NCBI RefSeq assembly: GCF_000616095.1
Contig: NZ_BAMS01000001.1
Location: forward strand, 1,426,001-1,490,000
DNA: 64,000 nucleotides
Direction: 5' to 3'
Origin: Sneathiella glossodoripedis JCM 23214
GTDB taxonomy: Bacteria; Pseudomonadota; Alphaproteobacteria; Sneathiellales; Sneathiellaceae
Shown: piece by piece, positions 27,284 to 36,100 of the stretch
Layout: each line of letters begins with the position of its first letter
How positions within the stretch are numbered: the first letter of the stretch is position 1
Program-made: the position numbers and the translations under genes
Notes under the pieces: generated by a model
What the model saw: only the letters and a program-made list of their open reading frames with translations
Databases searched by the model: none
What the model was told of the DNA's origin: nothing

Positions 27284-27955
27284 ATGAATATTGAAGATGC
27301 GATAAAAAGCCGCAAGTCAGTACGGGCTTTCACCGATCAGCCTGTTGATCAGGAAACAATCCATAAAATTCTTGAATTGGCGCAACGGGCGCCAAGTGGG
27401 ACGAACACCCAGCCTTGGCATACCTACGTATGTACTGGTGAAGTCAAAGACGCCATTGTTAAAGACGTTTGCGAGTTATTTGATCAGGGCAAGGCGAGCC
27501 GTTATGAAGATTTCGACTATTATCCGCCGGTTTGGGAACCTGTTCACAGGGATCGTAGGCGACAGTTAGGGTGGGAACTCTATGGTCTGCTTGGAATAGA
27601 GAAGGGCGACCGCGTAAGAACGGCTGCTCAATCCAAGCGGAATTTCAAGTTTTTCGATGCGCCGGTTGGTTTGTTTTTTACAACAGATGCTTATTTGGGG
27701 AGAGGGAGCTGGTTTGATGCTGGCCTCTATATGCAAACAGTGATGTTGGCGGCTAGAGCATTCGGTTTGCATACCTGTCCACAGGCTGCTTGGATTTCTT
27801 TCCAGGATCCCATTTATAAACATTTGAATATTCCCGCGGATCAGGTTTTGTTGTCTGGTATGGCGCTTGGATACGAAGATACAGACGCCATTGAAAATAC
27901 GTTGGTGAGCAAGCGGGAAGACATTGAAAATGTTGTGACATACGCCGGGTTTTAA
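27284..27955 (+). CDS. Nitroreductase-family flavoprotein
   Basis: 223 residues starting at MNIEDAIKSRKSVRAFTDQP, with the Arg-Ser-x-Arg FMN-phosphate motif. RAPSGTNTQPWHTYVCTG is the conserved second block and LPTCPQAAWIS-like TCPQAAW the third. FMN-dependent NAD(P)H reductases of nitro compounds, quinones or enones. The start is 27284, with GGATG 7-11 nt before; ATG at 27275 (MSSMNIED) is possible. Starts further left are inside the BCCT terminator. No obvious co-transcribed gene. Confidence 0.88.
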   Translation: MNIEDAIKSRKSVRAFTDQPVDQETIHKILELAQRAPSGTNTQPWHTYVCTGEVKDAIVKDVCELFDQGKASRYEDFDYYPPVWEPVHRDRRRQLGWELYGLLGIEKGDRVRTAAQSKRNFKFFDAPVGLFFTTDAYLGRGSWFDAGLYMQTVMLAARAFGLHTCPQAAWISFQDPIYKHLNIPADQVLLSGMALGYEDTDAIENTLVSKREDIENVVTYAGF

Positions 27956-28191
27956 ACATGATCAATGATGTGTGGTTAGTGTTTAAAAAATGTGTTTATG
28001 TCATTTAAGTGCATCTGATTGAGGTTATTTTTCAACAATCAGTTCAATTTCTGTTGGAAAAATGCTAATATTAGGATTGTCAGAATAAGAGCTTGGGCTT
28101 TTATTTGGACATTGCGATTCAGCTTGGGCGTTTCCGCAGGTACGCAACCAGTGGTGTTTAAGTTAATTCAGTAGTAGCGAGTAGTGGTCTG

Positions 28192-28968
28192 ATGTATTGG
28201 GGAGCAAAAATTACAATATGGATGGTTGTTGTACTCGGTCTTGCTTCGCCTGCCGCGGCCAATGCTCATTGCGCAAACCTCAAGATTGCATATTCGGCAA
28301 ATTGGGTACCCGTAAGCTACGACCTCAAATCCAAAAAGCGACTTGGGATTGCGCTTGATATTCAAGCTGAAGCGTTCAGTCGGCTGCGACAAAAGATCAG
28401 TTTCCATAGCGGATTGCCATGGAGCCGACAGCTGCGAATGTTAAGGGCTGGGGAGCTTGATGTTATTTCAGCCATGCACTCGAGCAAGGCGCGTTTGACA
28501 GATTTTATGTTTTCAGAGCCGTTTTATGAAAGCGTTGTTCGAATTTTTGTAAAAAAGGGGCGCGGTCTTGAAGTTTCAAAAAAGGAAGATCTTGTCGGAA
28601 AACATGGGCTGATACCATGGGCGGCAAGTTTTGGTCAGGAATTTGACGCGTTTGCCAAGGATCATCTGCAGCTTACTGAGTTCAGAGAGCCGGAGAGGTT
28701 CTTTCAGTTGCTTGCCGCAGAACGTTTCGACTATCTCGTGATCCCGGAAAAAATGGGTCGCTTTTTTAGCCGAAAACTGCAAATGGAAGATATGGTCGTT
28801 CCTGTCGGGCCAGCGATTACAGTACAAAAAATACATCTGGTAATGTCAAGAAAGTCTGACTGCAAAAACATGTTGGCTCCGTTCAACAGAATGTTGAAAG
28901 AAATGAAAGCAGACGGAACCATCAAGCGGATGATTGCACGAAACCTTGAGCTGGCCTATGGAAAGTAG
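28192..28968 (+). CDS. Periplasmic SBP_bac_3-family protein, orphan
   Basis: 258 residues with a signal peptide (hydrophobic stretch WMVVVLGLASPAAANA, cleavage near AHC). The mature part has type-3 binding-protein features: LKIAYSANWVPVSYDLKSKK, GIALDIQAEAFSRLRQKISF, LPWSRQLRMLRAGELDVISA and FSEPFYESVVRIFVKKG. The usual arginine/aspartate pair for amino-acid ligands is not clear, so the ligand is open. No permease or ATPase adjacent. It ends 3 bp from the convergent PAP2 gene. Confidence 0.8.
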   Translation: MYWGAKITIWMVVVLGLASPAAANAHCANLKIAYSANWVPVSYDLKSKKRLGIALDIQAEAFSRLRQKISFHSGLPWSRQLRMLRAGELDVISAMHSSKARLTDFMFSEPFYESVVRIFVKKGRGLEVSKKEDLVGKHGLIPWAASFGQEFDAFAKDHLQLTEFREPERFFQLLAAERFDYLVIPEKMGRFFSRKLQMEDMVVPVGPAITVQKIHLVMSRKSDCKNMLAPFNRMLKEMKADGTIKRMIARNLELAYGK

Positions 28969-28971
28969 GAA

Positions 28972-29724
28972 TTAGGCACCGTTTAAGCGCGAAGCAATGG
29001 CGCCTAGAATTCGGGATTTTCTGAGCAGATAAGTCCAGATCTGTTCAATCCAGTGAAACACAGGTGTGGCAATGGCAAAGGGCAGTACAAGCATTGTAAT
29101 TGCGCCACCACCAACGATTACGTCACTTAACCAGTGTGCGCCGCTGAACAGGCGCGGTAGATTGTTCAGCAGGGCAAAAATAACGGCGAGTGCTGTGACT
29201 GTTCTGTTTCTGATTAATAGGATAACCAGCAGAGAATATATGAATGTCGTAACTCCGTGATCCCCCGGAAAAGAATGGTGGGATTTCACTTTGGTTTTGA
29301 TGCCGATTTCAAGTGTGTTCAAGTCATAAAATGGACTGAGGACGAGTGAGGGGCTCAAGCGTTCCATTTCCTGAAAACCGGTTTTTGAAACTGCTATACC
29401 CAGTAGAACAAAAATCGTGATCACTGTGAAAGCTGCCAGCTTTTTCGCAAGCGCATCCGTGCGATCCATGGCCACATACCATAACAGCAAAACAACCATG
29501 AATATTCCAGCAATCACATTTGCTAAATGAATATTCATGTAGGCCCAAAAATATGACCAGGCACACGCATCTTCAAGGCTGCCGTTTAATGCGAAAAAAA
29601 CGGCAGAGTCGATCTGTCTCCAGACAGTTGCTGCGGGTTGCCATAACAGACTTGCCGCCAACAGGGCGACCGTGGAAAAGCAGTAAATGAAAAACAGAAT
29701 TCTGTTCTTGGTACCGTGTATCAA
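28972..29724 (-). CDS. PAP2-family membrane phosphatase
   Basis: 250 residues, about six TM helices. The three phosphatase motifs are visible: KTKVKSHHS (motif 1, residues about 142-150), FPGDH (motif 2, normally PSGH) and LFSGAHWLSDVIVGG (motif 3, His and Asp). Family members dephosphorylate undecaprenyl diphosphate, phosphatidate or lipid A/Kdo. The long inserted loop before motif 1 (MERLSPSLVLSPFYDLNTLE) is like lipid A 1- or 4'-phosphatase-type proteins, but this is a weak hint. Monocistronic. Confidence 0.82.
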   Translation of the reverse strand: MIHGTKNRILFFIYCFSTVALLAASLLWQPAATVWRQIDSAVFFALNGSLEDACAWSYFWAYMNIHLANVIAGIFMVVLLLWYVAMDRTDALAKKLAAFTVITIFVLLGIAVSKTGFQEMERLSPSLVLSPFYDLNTLEIGIKTKVKSHHSFPGDHGVTTFIYSLLVILLIRNRTVTALAVIFALLNNLPRLFSGAHWLSDVIVGGGAITMLVLPFAIATPVFHWIEQIWTYLLRKSRILGAIASRLNGA

Positions 29725-30052
29725 GATTTTGGCCTTTTATGATATATCAACGCGCTACTGTTTATTATACTTGCGGGATGAGAGAAACCAGAAATCGCAC
29801 AGCTTTGAGCGCAGGCTGAAAAAAAATTAGTTAATAATGCTTCAAAAAATTAAATTACTTTCTAAAAACTGTATCGCATTAAGAAAATAGACTTGCGCAA
29901 GATCTGTTGAAGATGCAAGTTGACCATATATATTTTGAGTAAGCTGGAAATTTCTCAAACTGTAAACTGGTTAGCAGTGTCATCAGGATCCCAAATCGTC
30001 ACTTATATGCTCTGCCTTGCCGAAACTAAAGAAAACAAACGGGAGTAACATC
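29725..30052. other. 328-bp AT-rich intergenic region
   Basis: Divergent promoters for the PAP2 and aldehyde dehydrogenase genes must lie here. The middle is very AT-rich (29820-29870). TTGACC at 29921 followed by an AT-rich stretch may be a promoter for the dehydrogenase. No small gene, repeat or stable hairpin seen. Confidence 0.4.
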
Positions 30053-31495
30053 GTGTTAGACAAACGTAATTTCTACATCAATGGTAAATGGGTTGCACCC
30101 TCCAGCCCCAATGATTTTGATGTAATCAATCCTTCAACAGAAGAAGTCTGTGCAGTCATTTCATTGGGTGGTCAGGCGGATACAGATGCAGCGGTTGCAG
30201 CAGCAAAAGCAGCATTTATCCCATGGTCAGAAAAACCACAGGAAGAACGTACAGCGCTGATCGAAAAATTCGCAGATATTTATGATGCGCGCTCTGCAGA
30301 AATGGGAGAGGCTATTTCAACGGAAATGGGTGCACCAATTTCTATGGCGAAGTCAGCGCAGGCGGGTTCCGGTTCTTTTCATATTCGCAACTTCATCAGA
30401 GCTCTGAAAAAATTTGAGTTTGATCGTCCTCTGGGCTCTCACGCTCCCAATGATCGAATTTTATATGAACCAATTGGCGTCTGTGGGTTGATTACGCCGT
30501 GGAACTGGCCAATGAACCAGGTGACTTTGAAAGTAATTCCTGCCATCGCGACAGGAAACACTGTGGTTCTCAAGCCTTCTGAAATAGCTCCTTTGTCATC
30601 TCTGTTGTTTGCTGAAATGATGGACGAAGCAGGATTCCCGGCAGGTGTGTTTAACCTTGTGAACGGTGATGGTGCTGGTGTTGGTACACAGCTTTCAGGT
30701 CATCCCGATGTGGACATGATTTCTTTTACCGGATCCACCCGCGCTGGAATAGCAATTTCCAAGAATGCTGCAGATACCGTGAAACGGGTAGCATTGGAAC
30801 TGGGTGGTAAAGGTGCAAATGTGGTTTTCGCGGATGCCGATGAAAAAGCGGTTAAACGCGGCGTTATGCATTGTTTTGCAAATACAGGTCAGTCCTGTAA
30901 TGCGCCAACCAGAATGCTGGTGGAGCGTTCTATCTATGATGAAGCCGTGGAAACCGCAAAGGCAGCGGCAGAGGCCGTGACTGTTGATTTATCAGATAAG
31001 GAAGGTCGTCATATCGGCCCTGTCGTGTCTGAAGCCCAGTTCAACAAAATTCAAGGTCTCATCAATAAGGGTATCGAAGAAGGGGCCAAACTGGTTGCTG
31101 GTGGGCCGGGACGTCCTGAAGGGTTGGATAAAGGGTATTTTGTGCGCCCAACTGTGTTCGCTGATGTGACAAACGAAATGACGATCGCCCGCGAAGAAAT
31201 TTTTGGTCCTGTGCTTTCGATCATTCCATTTGATACAGAGGAAGAGGCCGTCAAAATTGCTAATGATACCGTATACGGCCTTACAAACTATGTTCAGACG
31301 CAGGATCCGGAAAAAGCCAAACGGATGGCTCGCCGGTTACGTTCTGGTATGGTTGAAATGAACGGAACTTCACGCGGAGCCGGCGCACCATTCGGAGGAT
31401 ATAAACAGTCTGGTAATGGTCGTGAAGGCGGTGTATGGGGCTTGGAAGATTTTCTTGAAGTCAAGTCTGTGAGCGGTTGGGCTGACGCATCCTAA
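30053..31495 (+). CDS. NAD(P)-dependent aldehyde dehydrogenase
   Basis: 480 residues of the ALDH superfamily. YEPIGVCGLITPWNWPMNQV (oxyanion Asn), KPSEIAPLS, FTGSTRAGIAIS (cofactor), LELGGKGANVVFADAD (general-base Glu), NTGQSCNAPTRMLVERS (catalytic Cys) and EEIFGPVLSI are all there. The start is a GTG at 30053, since CGGGAG lies 7 nt before it; a TTG at 30017 lacks this. Substrate is not set by sequence. The lysine genes follow after a terminator, so it is not clearly in their operon, and it is not of the ALDH7 (aminoadipate-semialdehyde) type by eye. Confidence 0.9.
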   Translation: MLDKRNFYINGKWVAPSSPNDFDVINPSTEEVCAVISLGGQADTDAAVAAAKAAFIPWSEKPQEERTALIEKFADIYDARSAEMGEAISTEMGAPISMAKSAQAGSGSFHIRNFIRALKKFEFDRPLGSHAPNDRILYEPIGVCGLITPWNWPMNQVTLKVIPAIATGNTVVLKPSEIAPLSSLLFAEMMDEAGFPAGVFNLVNGDGAGVGTQLSGHPDVDMISFTGSTRAGIAISKNAADTVKRVALELGGKGANVVFADADEKAVKRGVMHCFANTGQSCNAPTRMLVERSIYDEAVETAKAAAEAVTVDLSDKEGRHIGPVVSEAQFNKIQGLINKGIEEGAKLVAGGPGRPEGLDKGYFVRPTVFADVTNEMTIAREEIFGPVLSIIPFDTEEEAVKIANDTVYGLTNYVQTQDPEKAKRMARRLRSGMVEMNGTSRGAGAPFGGYKQSGNGREGGVWGLEDFLEVKSVSGWADAS

Positions 31496-31520
31496 CTCAC
31501 TTTACACCTGATTGATTTTG

Positions 31521-31555
31521 GGGTCACAATGCTTGTGCGTTGTGACCCTTTCTTC
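31521..31555 (+). terminator. Rho-independent terminator of the aldehyde dehydrogenase gene
   Basis: GGGTCACAA (31521-31529), 10-nt loop, TTGTGACCC (31540-31548), then TTTCTTCTTTG. Confidence 0.8.
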
Positions 31556-31722
31556 TTTGTTTGACGCTACTGGAAGCATGCCAAATATTCTGCCGAAGAA
31601 TTGCATGAAATCCGCAGATTATGCTTAAGGTGGGGGATAATTCCCGCTGGAAGTTGAGTGTGTTTTTCAGTAATGTCCGGCACTTGGAAAACTTTTATTA
31701 TTGAAGTGGTAGTCTCGAAAAC

Positions 31723-32805
31723 ATGACTGTGGCATCTGACAAAACCCACATTTGGGTAAGAACTGAACATAAGGCACATGAAAAGCGAGTGGCATTGGTC
31801 CCAGCCGACGCGAAAAAACTACTGGATGCCGGATATCGTATAAGCGTTGAAAGAAATCCTCTTAGGTCTATCGCAACCGAAGATTATTTGGCTGTGGGGT
31901 GCGACATCGTGGATGAGGGAAGCTGGCCGGATGCGCCAGAAGATGCTTTCATTCTGGGGGTTAAAGAGTTGCCAGAGGGTGAAAGCGACCTTACTCATAG
32001 ACACATCTATTTTGGTCATGTCTATAAGGATCAACCAGGATGGCAGCACACTCTTGGTCGTTTTGTGTCTGGTAAGGGAACTCTTTACGATCTGGAATGT
32101 CTTGTTGATGAAACCGGACGACGTGTAGCCGCATTTGGTTACTGGGCCGGGTTTGCGGGTGCTGCTGCGGCAGTAAAAGTTTGGTGCGGTCAAAAGGCAG
32201 GGAATAAACCTGCACTGGATAAACTGGGCGATTATCCAAATGTAGATGCGCTGTTAAGCGAATTGAATTCAGAATTGTCGGCCTTTGAAGAAAAACCAAA
32301 CATGATTGTAATCGGAGCTCTTGGTCGTTCTGGCAGTGGCGCCGTCGATCTGGGGGAGCGGTTAAAGTTGGACGTGACCCGTTGGGATATGAATGAAACG
32401 AAATCTGGTGGGCCATTTCCGGAAATCCAACAACATTCGATTTTTGTAAACTGTATTTTGGCCAATAAAAACTGCCCACGCTTTGTGACACATGACGATA
32501 TTACGATAAACAATCGGAAATTGTCGGTAATTTCGGATGTGAGCTGTGATCCAGAAAGCGTCTATAATCCCATTCCTGTCTATAACAAGAGTACCACTTT
32601 TGATAATCCCATAGTGTCTGTCATCGACGGGAATAATCCGCTTGATGTGACGGCGATTGATCATTTGCCGTCCATGCTACCAAGGGAAGCAAGTGAAGAT
32701 TATTCTTCGCAACTGGTGAAAGCATTACTGGAACTGGATCAGCCCGAAAAAGGCATCTGGGGCCGCGCGCTTGATGAATTTAATAAAAATATTGCACGTC
32801 TTTAA
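31723..32805 (+). CDS. Saccharopine dehydrogenase (lysine-forming type, LYS1-like)
   Basis: 360 residues similar to eukaryotic LYS1 / the lysine-ketoglutarate reductase half: MTVASDKTHIWVRTEHKAHE carries the AlaDH/PNT-N type start (WVRTEHKAHEKRVALVPADA), VKELPEGESDLTHRHIYFGH, and LIVIGALGRSGSGAVD (nucleotide loop). It interconverts saccharopine with lysine and 2-oxoglutarate using NAD(P)H. Followed 21 bp later by the glutamate-forming partner, so the pair makes a two-step lysine degradation (or, in reverse, synthesis). In bacteria the degradation sense is more likely, because diaminopimelate provides lysine. Confidence 0.85.
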   Translation: MTVASDKTHIWVRTEHKAHEKRVALVPADAKKLLDAGYRISVERNPLRSIATEDYLAVGCDIVDEGSWPDAPEDAFILGVKELPEGESDLTHRHIYFGHVYKDQPGWQHTLGRFVSGKGTLYDLECLVDETGRRVAAFGYWAGFAGAAAAVKVWCGQKAGNKPALDKLGDYPNVDALLSELNSELSAFEEKPNMIVIGALGRSGSGAVDLGERLKLDVTRWDMNETKSGGPFPEIQQHSIFVNCILANKNCPRFVTHDDITINNRKLSVISDVSCDPESVYNPIPVYNKSTTFDNPIVSVIDGNNPLDVTAIDHLPSMLPREASEDYSSQLVKALLELDQPEKGIWGRALDEFNKNIARL

Positions 32806-32826
32806 GTGTTTGATTGGAGAAAATAA

Positions 32827-33978
32827 ATGCCGACTATTCATTGGCTGGGAGCAGGGTTGTCTTCGGTCCCGGGTATCCGCCGTTTGATTGAAAATGGTCA
32901 CAAACTGGTTGTTTGGAACAGAACGATTGCTAAGGCGGAAGAAGCAACACAGGGACTTTCAGGTGATTTTTCCGTCCGGTCTTTTTCAATGGAAGCGTTG
33001 GAAGCAGAGATAAAAGAAGGTGACGTTGCAGTTTCCATGTTGCCGGGTGATTTTCATCCGTTAATCGCCAAAATCTGCCTTTCGGCAAATGCCAATTTTG
33101 TATCCAGTTCGTATATTGCGCCAGCGATGCGTGACCTGGACGCTGTTGCTAAAGAAAAAGGGTTGGTTCTACTGAATGAGATCGGGCTTGATCCGGGAAT
33201 TGACCATTTAATGGCACATCTATTGATGGCTGACTACAAGGCATCCGGCGCTTATGATCCGAAAAACGAGCATTTTTTCCGCTCCTATTGTGGCGGCTTG
33301 TCGGAAGTTAAAAATGATTTTTGCTACAAGTTTAGCTGGTCACCGCTGGGTGTTTTGAAAGCTTTGCGTTCTCCATCGAAAAGTTTGAAAGACGGCAAAG
33401 ATTATGATGTCTCCAGACCTTGGGATGCGGTAGAAAGTTATACGCTGGACCTTGAAAACGGTCCTGAAACTTTTGAGGTGTACCCCAATCGTGACAGCCT
33501 TCCCTATATTGAAGAATATGGATTTGACGGCCTGAATATGAACCAGTTTGTTCGCGGCACCTTGCGTTATGGGGGATGGTCTTCGGCGTGGGATCATATT
33601 TTTAAAGAAGTAGAAATTTTGTCCGGACCCGAAGGAGATGCACGTCTTGAAGAAATCGCTGCTGAACTTTGGTCTAAATATGCGGTTGAAGAAGGCGAAG
33701 CGGATCGCGTCGTTCTAAGCGTTGATATTACGGCAAAAAAAGACGGTAAAATTGTCTACGACAAGTCTTTTGTCATGGATGCCTATGGAGATGCACATCA
33801 TACTGCGATGGCACGATTGGTTTCAACGCCAGTCAGCTATGGCGTTGAAGCAGTTCTCGCTGGTGAGATAGCACCGGGTGTTCATGCGGCACCAAGTGAT
33901 CCGACAATCGCCGGAAAGTGGATAGACAATCTGCGCGGCGCAGGTGAGAAAATGGAAATTATTGACCACCTTAGCTAA
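32827..33978 (+). CDS. Saccharopine dehydrogenase (glutamate-forming type, LYS9-like)
   Basis: 383 residues with a Rossmann start MPTIHWLGAGLSSVPGIRRL and the Sacchrp_dh_C block NEIGLDPGIDHLMAHLLMAD, plus FFRSYCGGLSEVKNDFCYKF (conserved YCGGLP-like segment). Cleaves saccharopine to glutamate and aminoadipate semialdehyde. GGAG before the ATG; 21 bp after the LYS1-like gene. The semialdehyde should then be oxidised by an aldehyde dehydrogenase; the one upstream is a candidate only. Confidence 0.87.
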   Translation: MPTIHWLGAGLSSVPGIRRLIENGHKLVVWNRTIAKAEEATQGLSGDFSVRSFSMEALEAEIKEGDVAVSMLPGDFHPLIAKICLSANANFVSSSYIAPAMRDLDAVAKEKGLVLLNEIGLDPGIDHLMAHLLMADYKASGAYDPKNEHFFRSYCGGLSEVKNDFCYKFSWSPLGVLKALRSPSKSLKDGKDYDVSRPWDAVESYTLDLENGPETFEVYPNRDSLPYIEEYGFDGLNMNQFVRGTLRYGGWSSAWDHIFKEVEILSGPEGDARLEEIAAELWSKYAVEEGEADRVVLSVDITAKKDGKIVYDKSFVMDAYGDAHHTAMARLVSTPVSYGVEAVLAGEIAPGVHAAPSDPTIAGKWIDNLRGAGEKMEIIDHLS

Positions 33979-34029
33979 CTTTACCGGCAAATATCTGTAT
34001 CATTGTGATGTTGTCAATGAGGTTTAATA

Positions 34030-34479
34030 GTGACACGAATTTTTATTGATGCAGATGCATGCCCTGTGAAGGATGAGACGTACCGCGTTGCTGGCAGGCA
34101 TAAGCTTGTGACTTATGTTGTCAGCAACAGTTGGATGCGCTTGCCAAATAGCCCGTTGATAGAGCAGGTGACGGTGAGTGACGGATTTGATGCTGCGGAT
34201 GATTGGATTGCAGAAAATTGTGGCGCAAAAGACATCGTGATCACCAATGACATCCCGCTTGCAGATCGTTGCCTGAAGTCAGGTAGTCTGGTGTTGCGGC
34301 CAGATGGCAAAAATTTTTCCAATGCCTCGATCGGAATGAAACTGGCGATGCGGGATCTCAACTCTTACCTTCGGGATATAGGGGAAATCAGCGGGCATAA
34401 CGCTGCCTTTGGCAAAAAGGATAGATCCCGGTTTTTGAACGCTCTTGAAAACGCGGTGCAAAAGATGAAGAAAATTTAG
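34030..34479 (+). CDS. DUF188 / YaiI-YqxD (UPF0178) protein
   Basis: 149 residues. TRIFIDADACPVKDETYRVA is the family's hallmark N-terminus, and TNDIPLADRCLKSGSLVLRP and NASIGMKLAMRDLNSYLRDI follow; the fold is PIN-like nuclease. Role unknown. GTG start at 34030 with GAGG upstream. Possibly co-transcribed with the lysine genes upstream (51-bp gap). Confidence 0.9.
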   Translation: MTRIFIDADACPVKDETYRVAGRHKLVTYVVSNSWMRLPNSPLIEQVTVSDGFDAADDWIAENCGAKDIVITNDIPLADRCLKSGSLVLRPDGKNFSNASIGMKLAMRDLNSYLRDIGEISGHNAAFGKKDRSRFLNALENAVQKMKKI

Positions 34480-34525
34480 GTTTCTGAAATCAGAAAAATA
34501 TGAAATGCTACTAACGGGAGGCGTT

Positions 34526-36100
34526 TTGACAGTCGCTGTCAAAACTATAATCGCGGGTAGCGGAATGAGAAAAATACAAGAAGAAGCACCCGAGCGCTTG
34601 ACCGCTCAAGGTGCCGTGCATGATGTGATTATCATCGGTGCAGGCTTTTCGGGCATTTGCGCCGGATATCATCTTTTAAAGCGTGGCTGCTCAAATTTTG
34701 TCATTCTTGAGCAGGAGGATGGCGTCGGTGGGACTTGGTTTAAAAACAGGTATCCAGGCGCTGCTTGCGACGTCCCAAGCCATTTCTATTGTTTTTCATT
34801 CTCCCCAAATCCTGATTGGTCGCATGTATATTCACCTCAACCGGAAATACAGGCATATTTGGAAAAATGTGTTCAAGATTTTAATCTCGCTACTCATATT
34901 CGGTTGAATACAACAGTCAGTAGCCTGACGTTTGACGAAGATACAGGGTTATGGACTGTTCAGGCGGAAGAGGGACAACATTCTACCTTGAGAGCGAAAC
35001 ATGTTGTGGTGGGTTCAGGCGGATTGAATACGCCATCGGTTCCAGTTTTTCCCGGGTTGGATGAGTTTCAGGGCGAGGCATTTCACACAGCAAATTGGCA
35101 ATCTGATATACCACTGGCTGACAAGAATACTGTGGTGATCGGTAGTGCTGCGAGCGCTGTTCAGGCTGTTCCTGAGCTTGCAAAGGTTGCTCGTAAGCTG
35201 ACAATGTTTCAGCGAACGCCCAACTATATTATACCACGCGATGACAGGGCTTATCTGGATAAGGAGAGGGAAAAGTTTCGGCACTCTCCTCTAAAGTTGA
35301 GAATGCAGCGGTTCAAATTCTATCTGCGTTTTGAATATGTTCTCTCACCGCTATTTAAAAAGAATTCCTGGATTCGAAATCGTATCGAAAAGAAGGTTAA
35401 ACGATACATCCGTCAGTCTATCAATGATCCTGAACTGGCTCAGAAGCTGGTTCCAACTTACGAACTGGGATGTAAGCGTATTCTCATTTCTGATGATTTT
35501 TTTCCGGCACTTAACCGCGAAAATGTCGAGGTGAACACAGATGGAATTGACCGAATAGAAAAGGATGCGGTCATTGACGGTTGTGGTCGTCGCATTGAAG
35601 CAGATGTGATTGTGCTTGCAACCGGATTCGATTTGCATAAACAGATGATTTCCATAGAAATGATTGGCCGAAATGGCGTGTCTTTGAATGCTCGTTGGGA
35701 AAAGGAAGCCAGCGCTTACAAGGGGTGCATGGTGGACGGGTTTCCAAATGTATATTTTGTGACCGGTCCCAATACGGGGGTTGGTTCCACCTCAGTCGTT
35801 CACATGATTGAAGCGCAAATGCATTTTATCATGCAGTGTATTGATTTGGCGGCAGACCAGAAATTGATCGAGCCGACTAATGCTGCTGTACAAGCCGATA
35901 ATCAGAAGACCCAAAAAGATTTGGAAAATACGGTTTGGGCTGGCTCCTGCCATAGCTGGTACAAAGATGAAAACGGCCGCATTCATACGTTATACCCTCA
36001 TGCCGCACGACGTTTTCGAAAAGAACGAAGACGTTTGCGCCGTCAGGATTTTTTGATAACCCAACGAAAAAAGAACCGGGAGACGGCTGATGTTACTTAA
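34526..36100 (+). CDS. Flavin monooxygenase, Baeyer-Villiger type
   Basis: About 524 residues. HDVIIIGAGFSGICAGYHLL (FAD GxGxxG), GGTWFKNRYPGAACDVPSHF (conserved in BVMO/FMO), FQGEAFHTANWQ (the BVMO fingerprint normally FxGxxxHTxxWP, here HTANWQ), VVIGSAASAVQAVPELAK (NADPH site), ATGFDLHKQMI and GPNTGVGSTSVVHMIEAQM are visible. The most likely start is a TTG at 34526, 4 nt after GGGAGG; ATG at 34505 and 34565 are in frame. It inserts oxygen next to a ketone carbonyl, turning ketone to ester. Directly followed by an esterase (11-nt overlap) and an SDR dehydrogenase, a logical pathway. Confidence 0.87.
   Translation: MTVAVKTIIAGSGMRKIQEEAPERLTAQGAVHDVIIIGAGFSGICAGYHLLKRGCSNFVILEQEDGVGGTWFKNRYPGAACDVPSHFYCFSFSPNPDWSHVYSPQPEIQAYLEKCVQDFNLATHIRLNTTVSSLTFDEDTGLWTVQAEEGQHSTLRAKHVVVGSGGLNTPSVPVFPGLDEFQGEAFHTANWQSDIPLADKNTVVIGSAASAVQAVPELAKVARKLTMFQRTPNYIIPRDDRAYLDKEREKFRHSPLKLRMQRFKFYLRFEYVLSPLFKKNSWIRNRIEKKVKRYIRQSINDPELAQKLVPTYELGCKRILISDDFFPALNRENVEVNTDGIDRIEKDAVIDGCGRRIEADVIVLATGFDLHKQMISIEMIGRNGVSLNARWEKEASAYKGCMVDGFPNVYFVTGPNTGVGSTSVVHMIEAQMHFIMQCIDLAADQKLIEPTNAAVQADNQKTQKDLENTVWAGSCHSWYKDENGRIHTLYPHAARRFRKERRRLRRQDFLITQRKKNRETADVT

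Noticed and set aside
30053-31495. Aldehyde dehydrogenase as part of the lysine operon (aminoadipate-semialdehyde dehydrogenase)
   Set aside because: A strong terminator and 227 bp separate it from the LYS1-like gene and it does not look like the ALDH7 type.
31991-32491. 166-codon open frame opposite the LYS1-like gene
   Set aside because: Shadow of a conserved gene; composition is typical of antisense noise.
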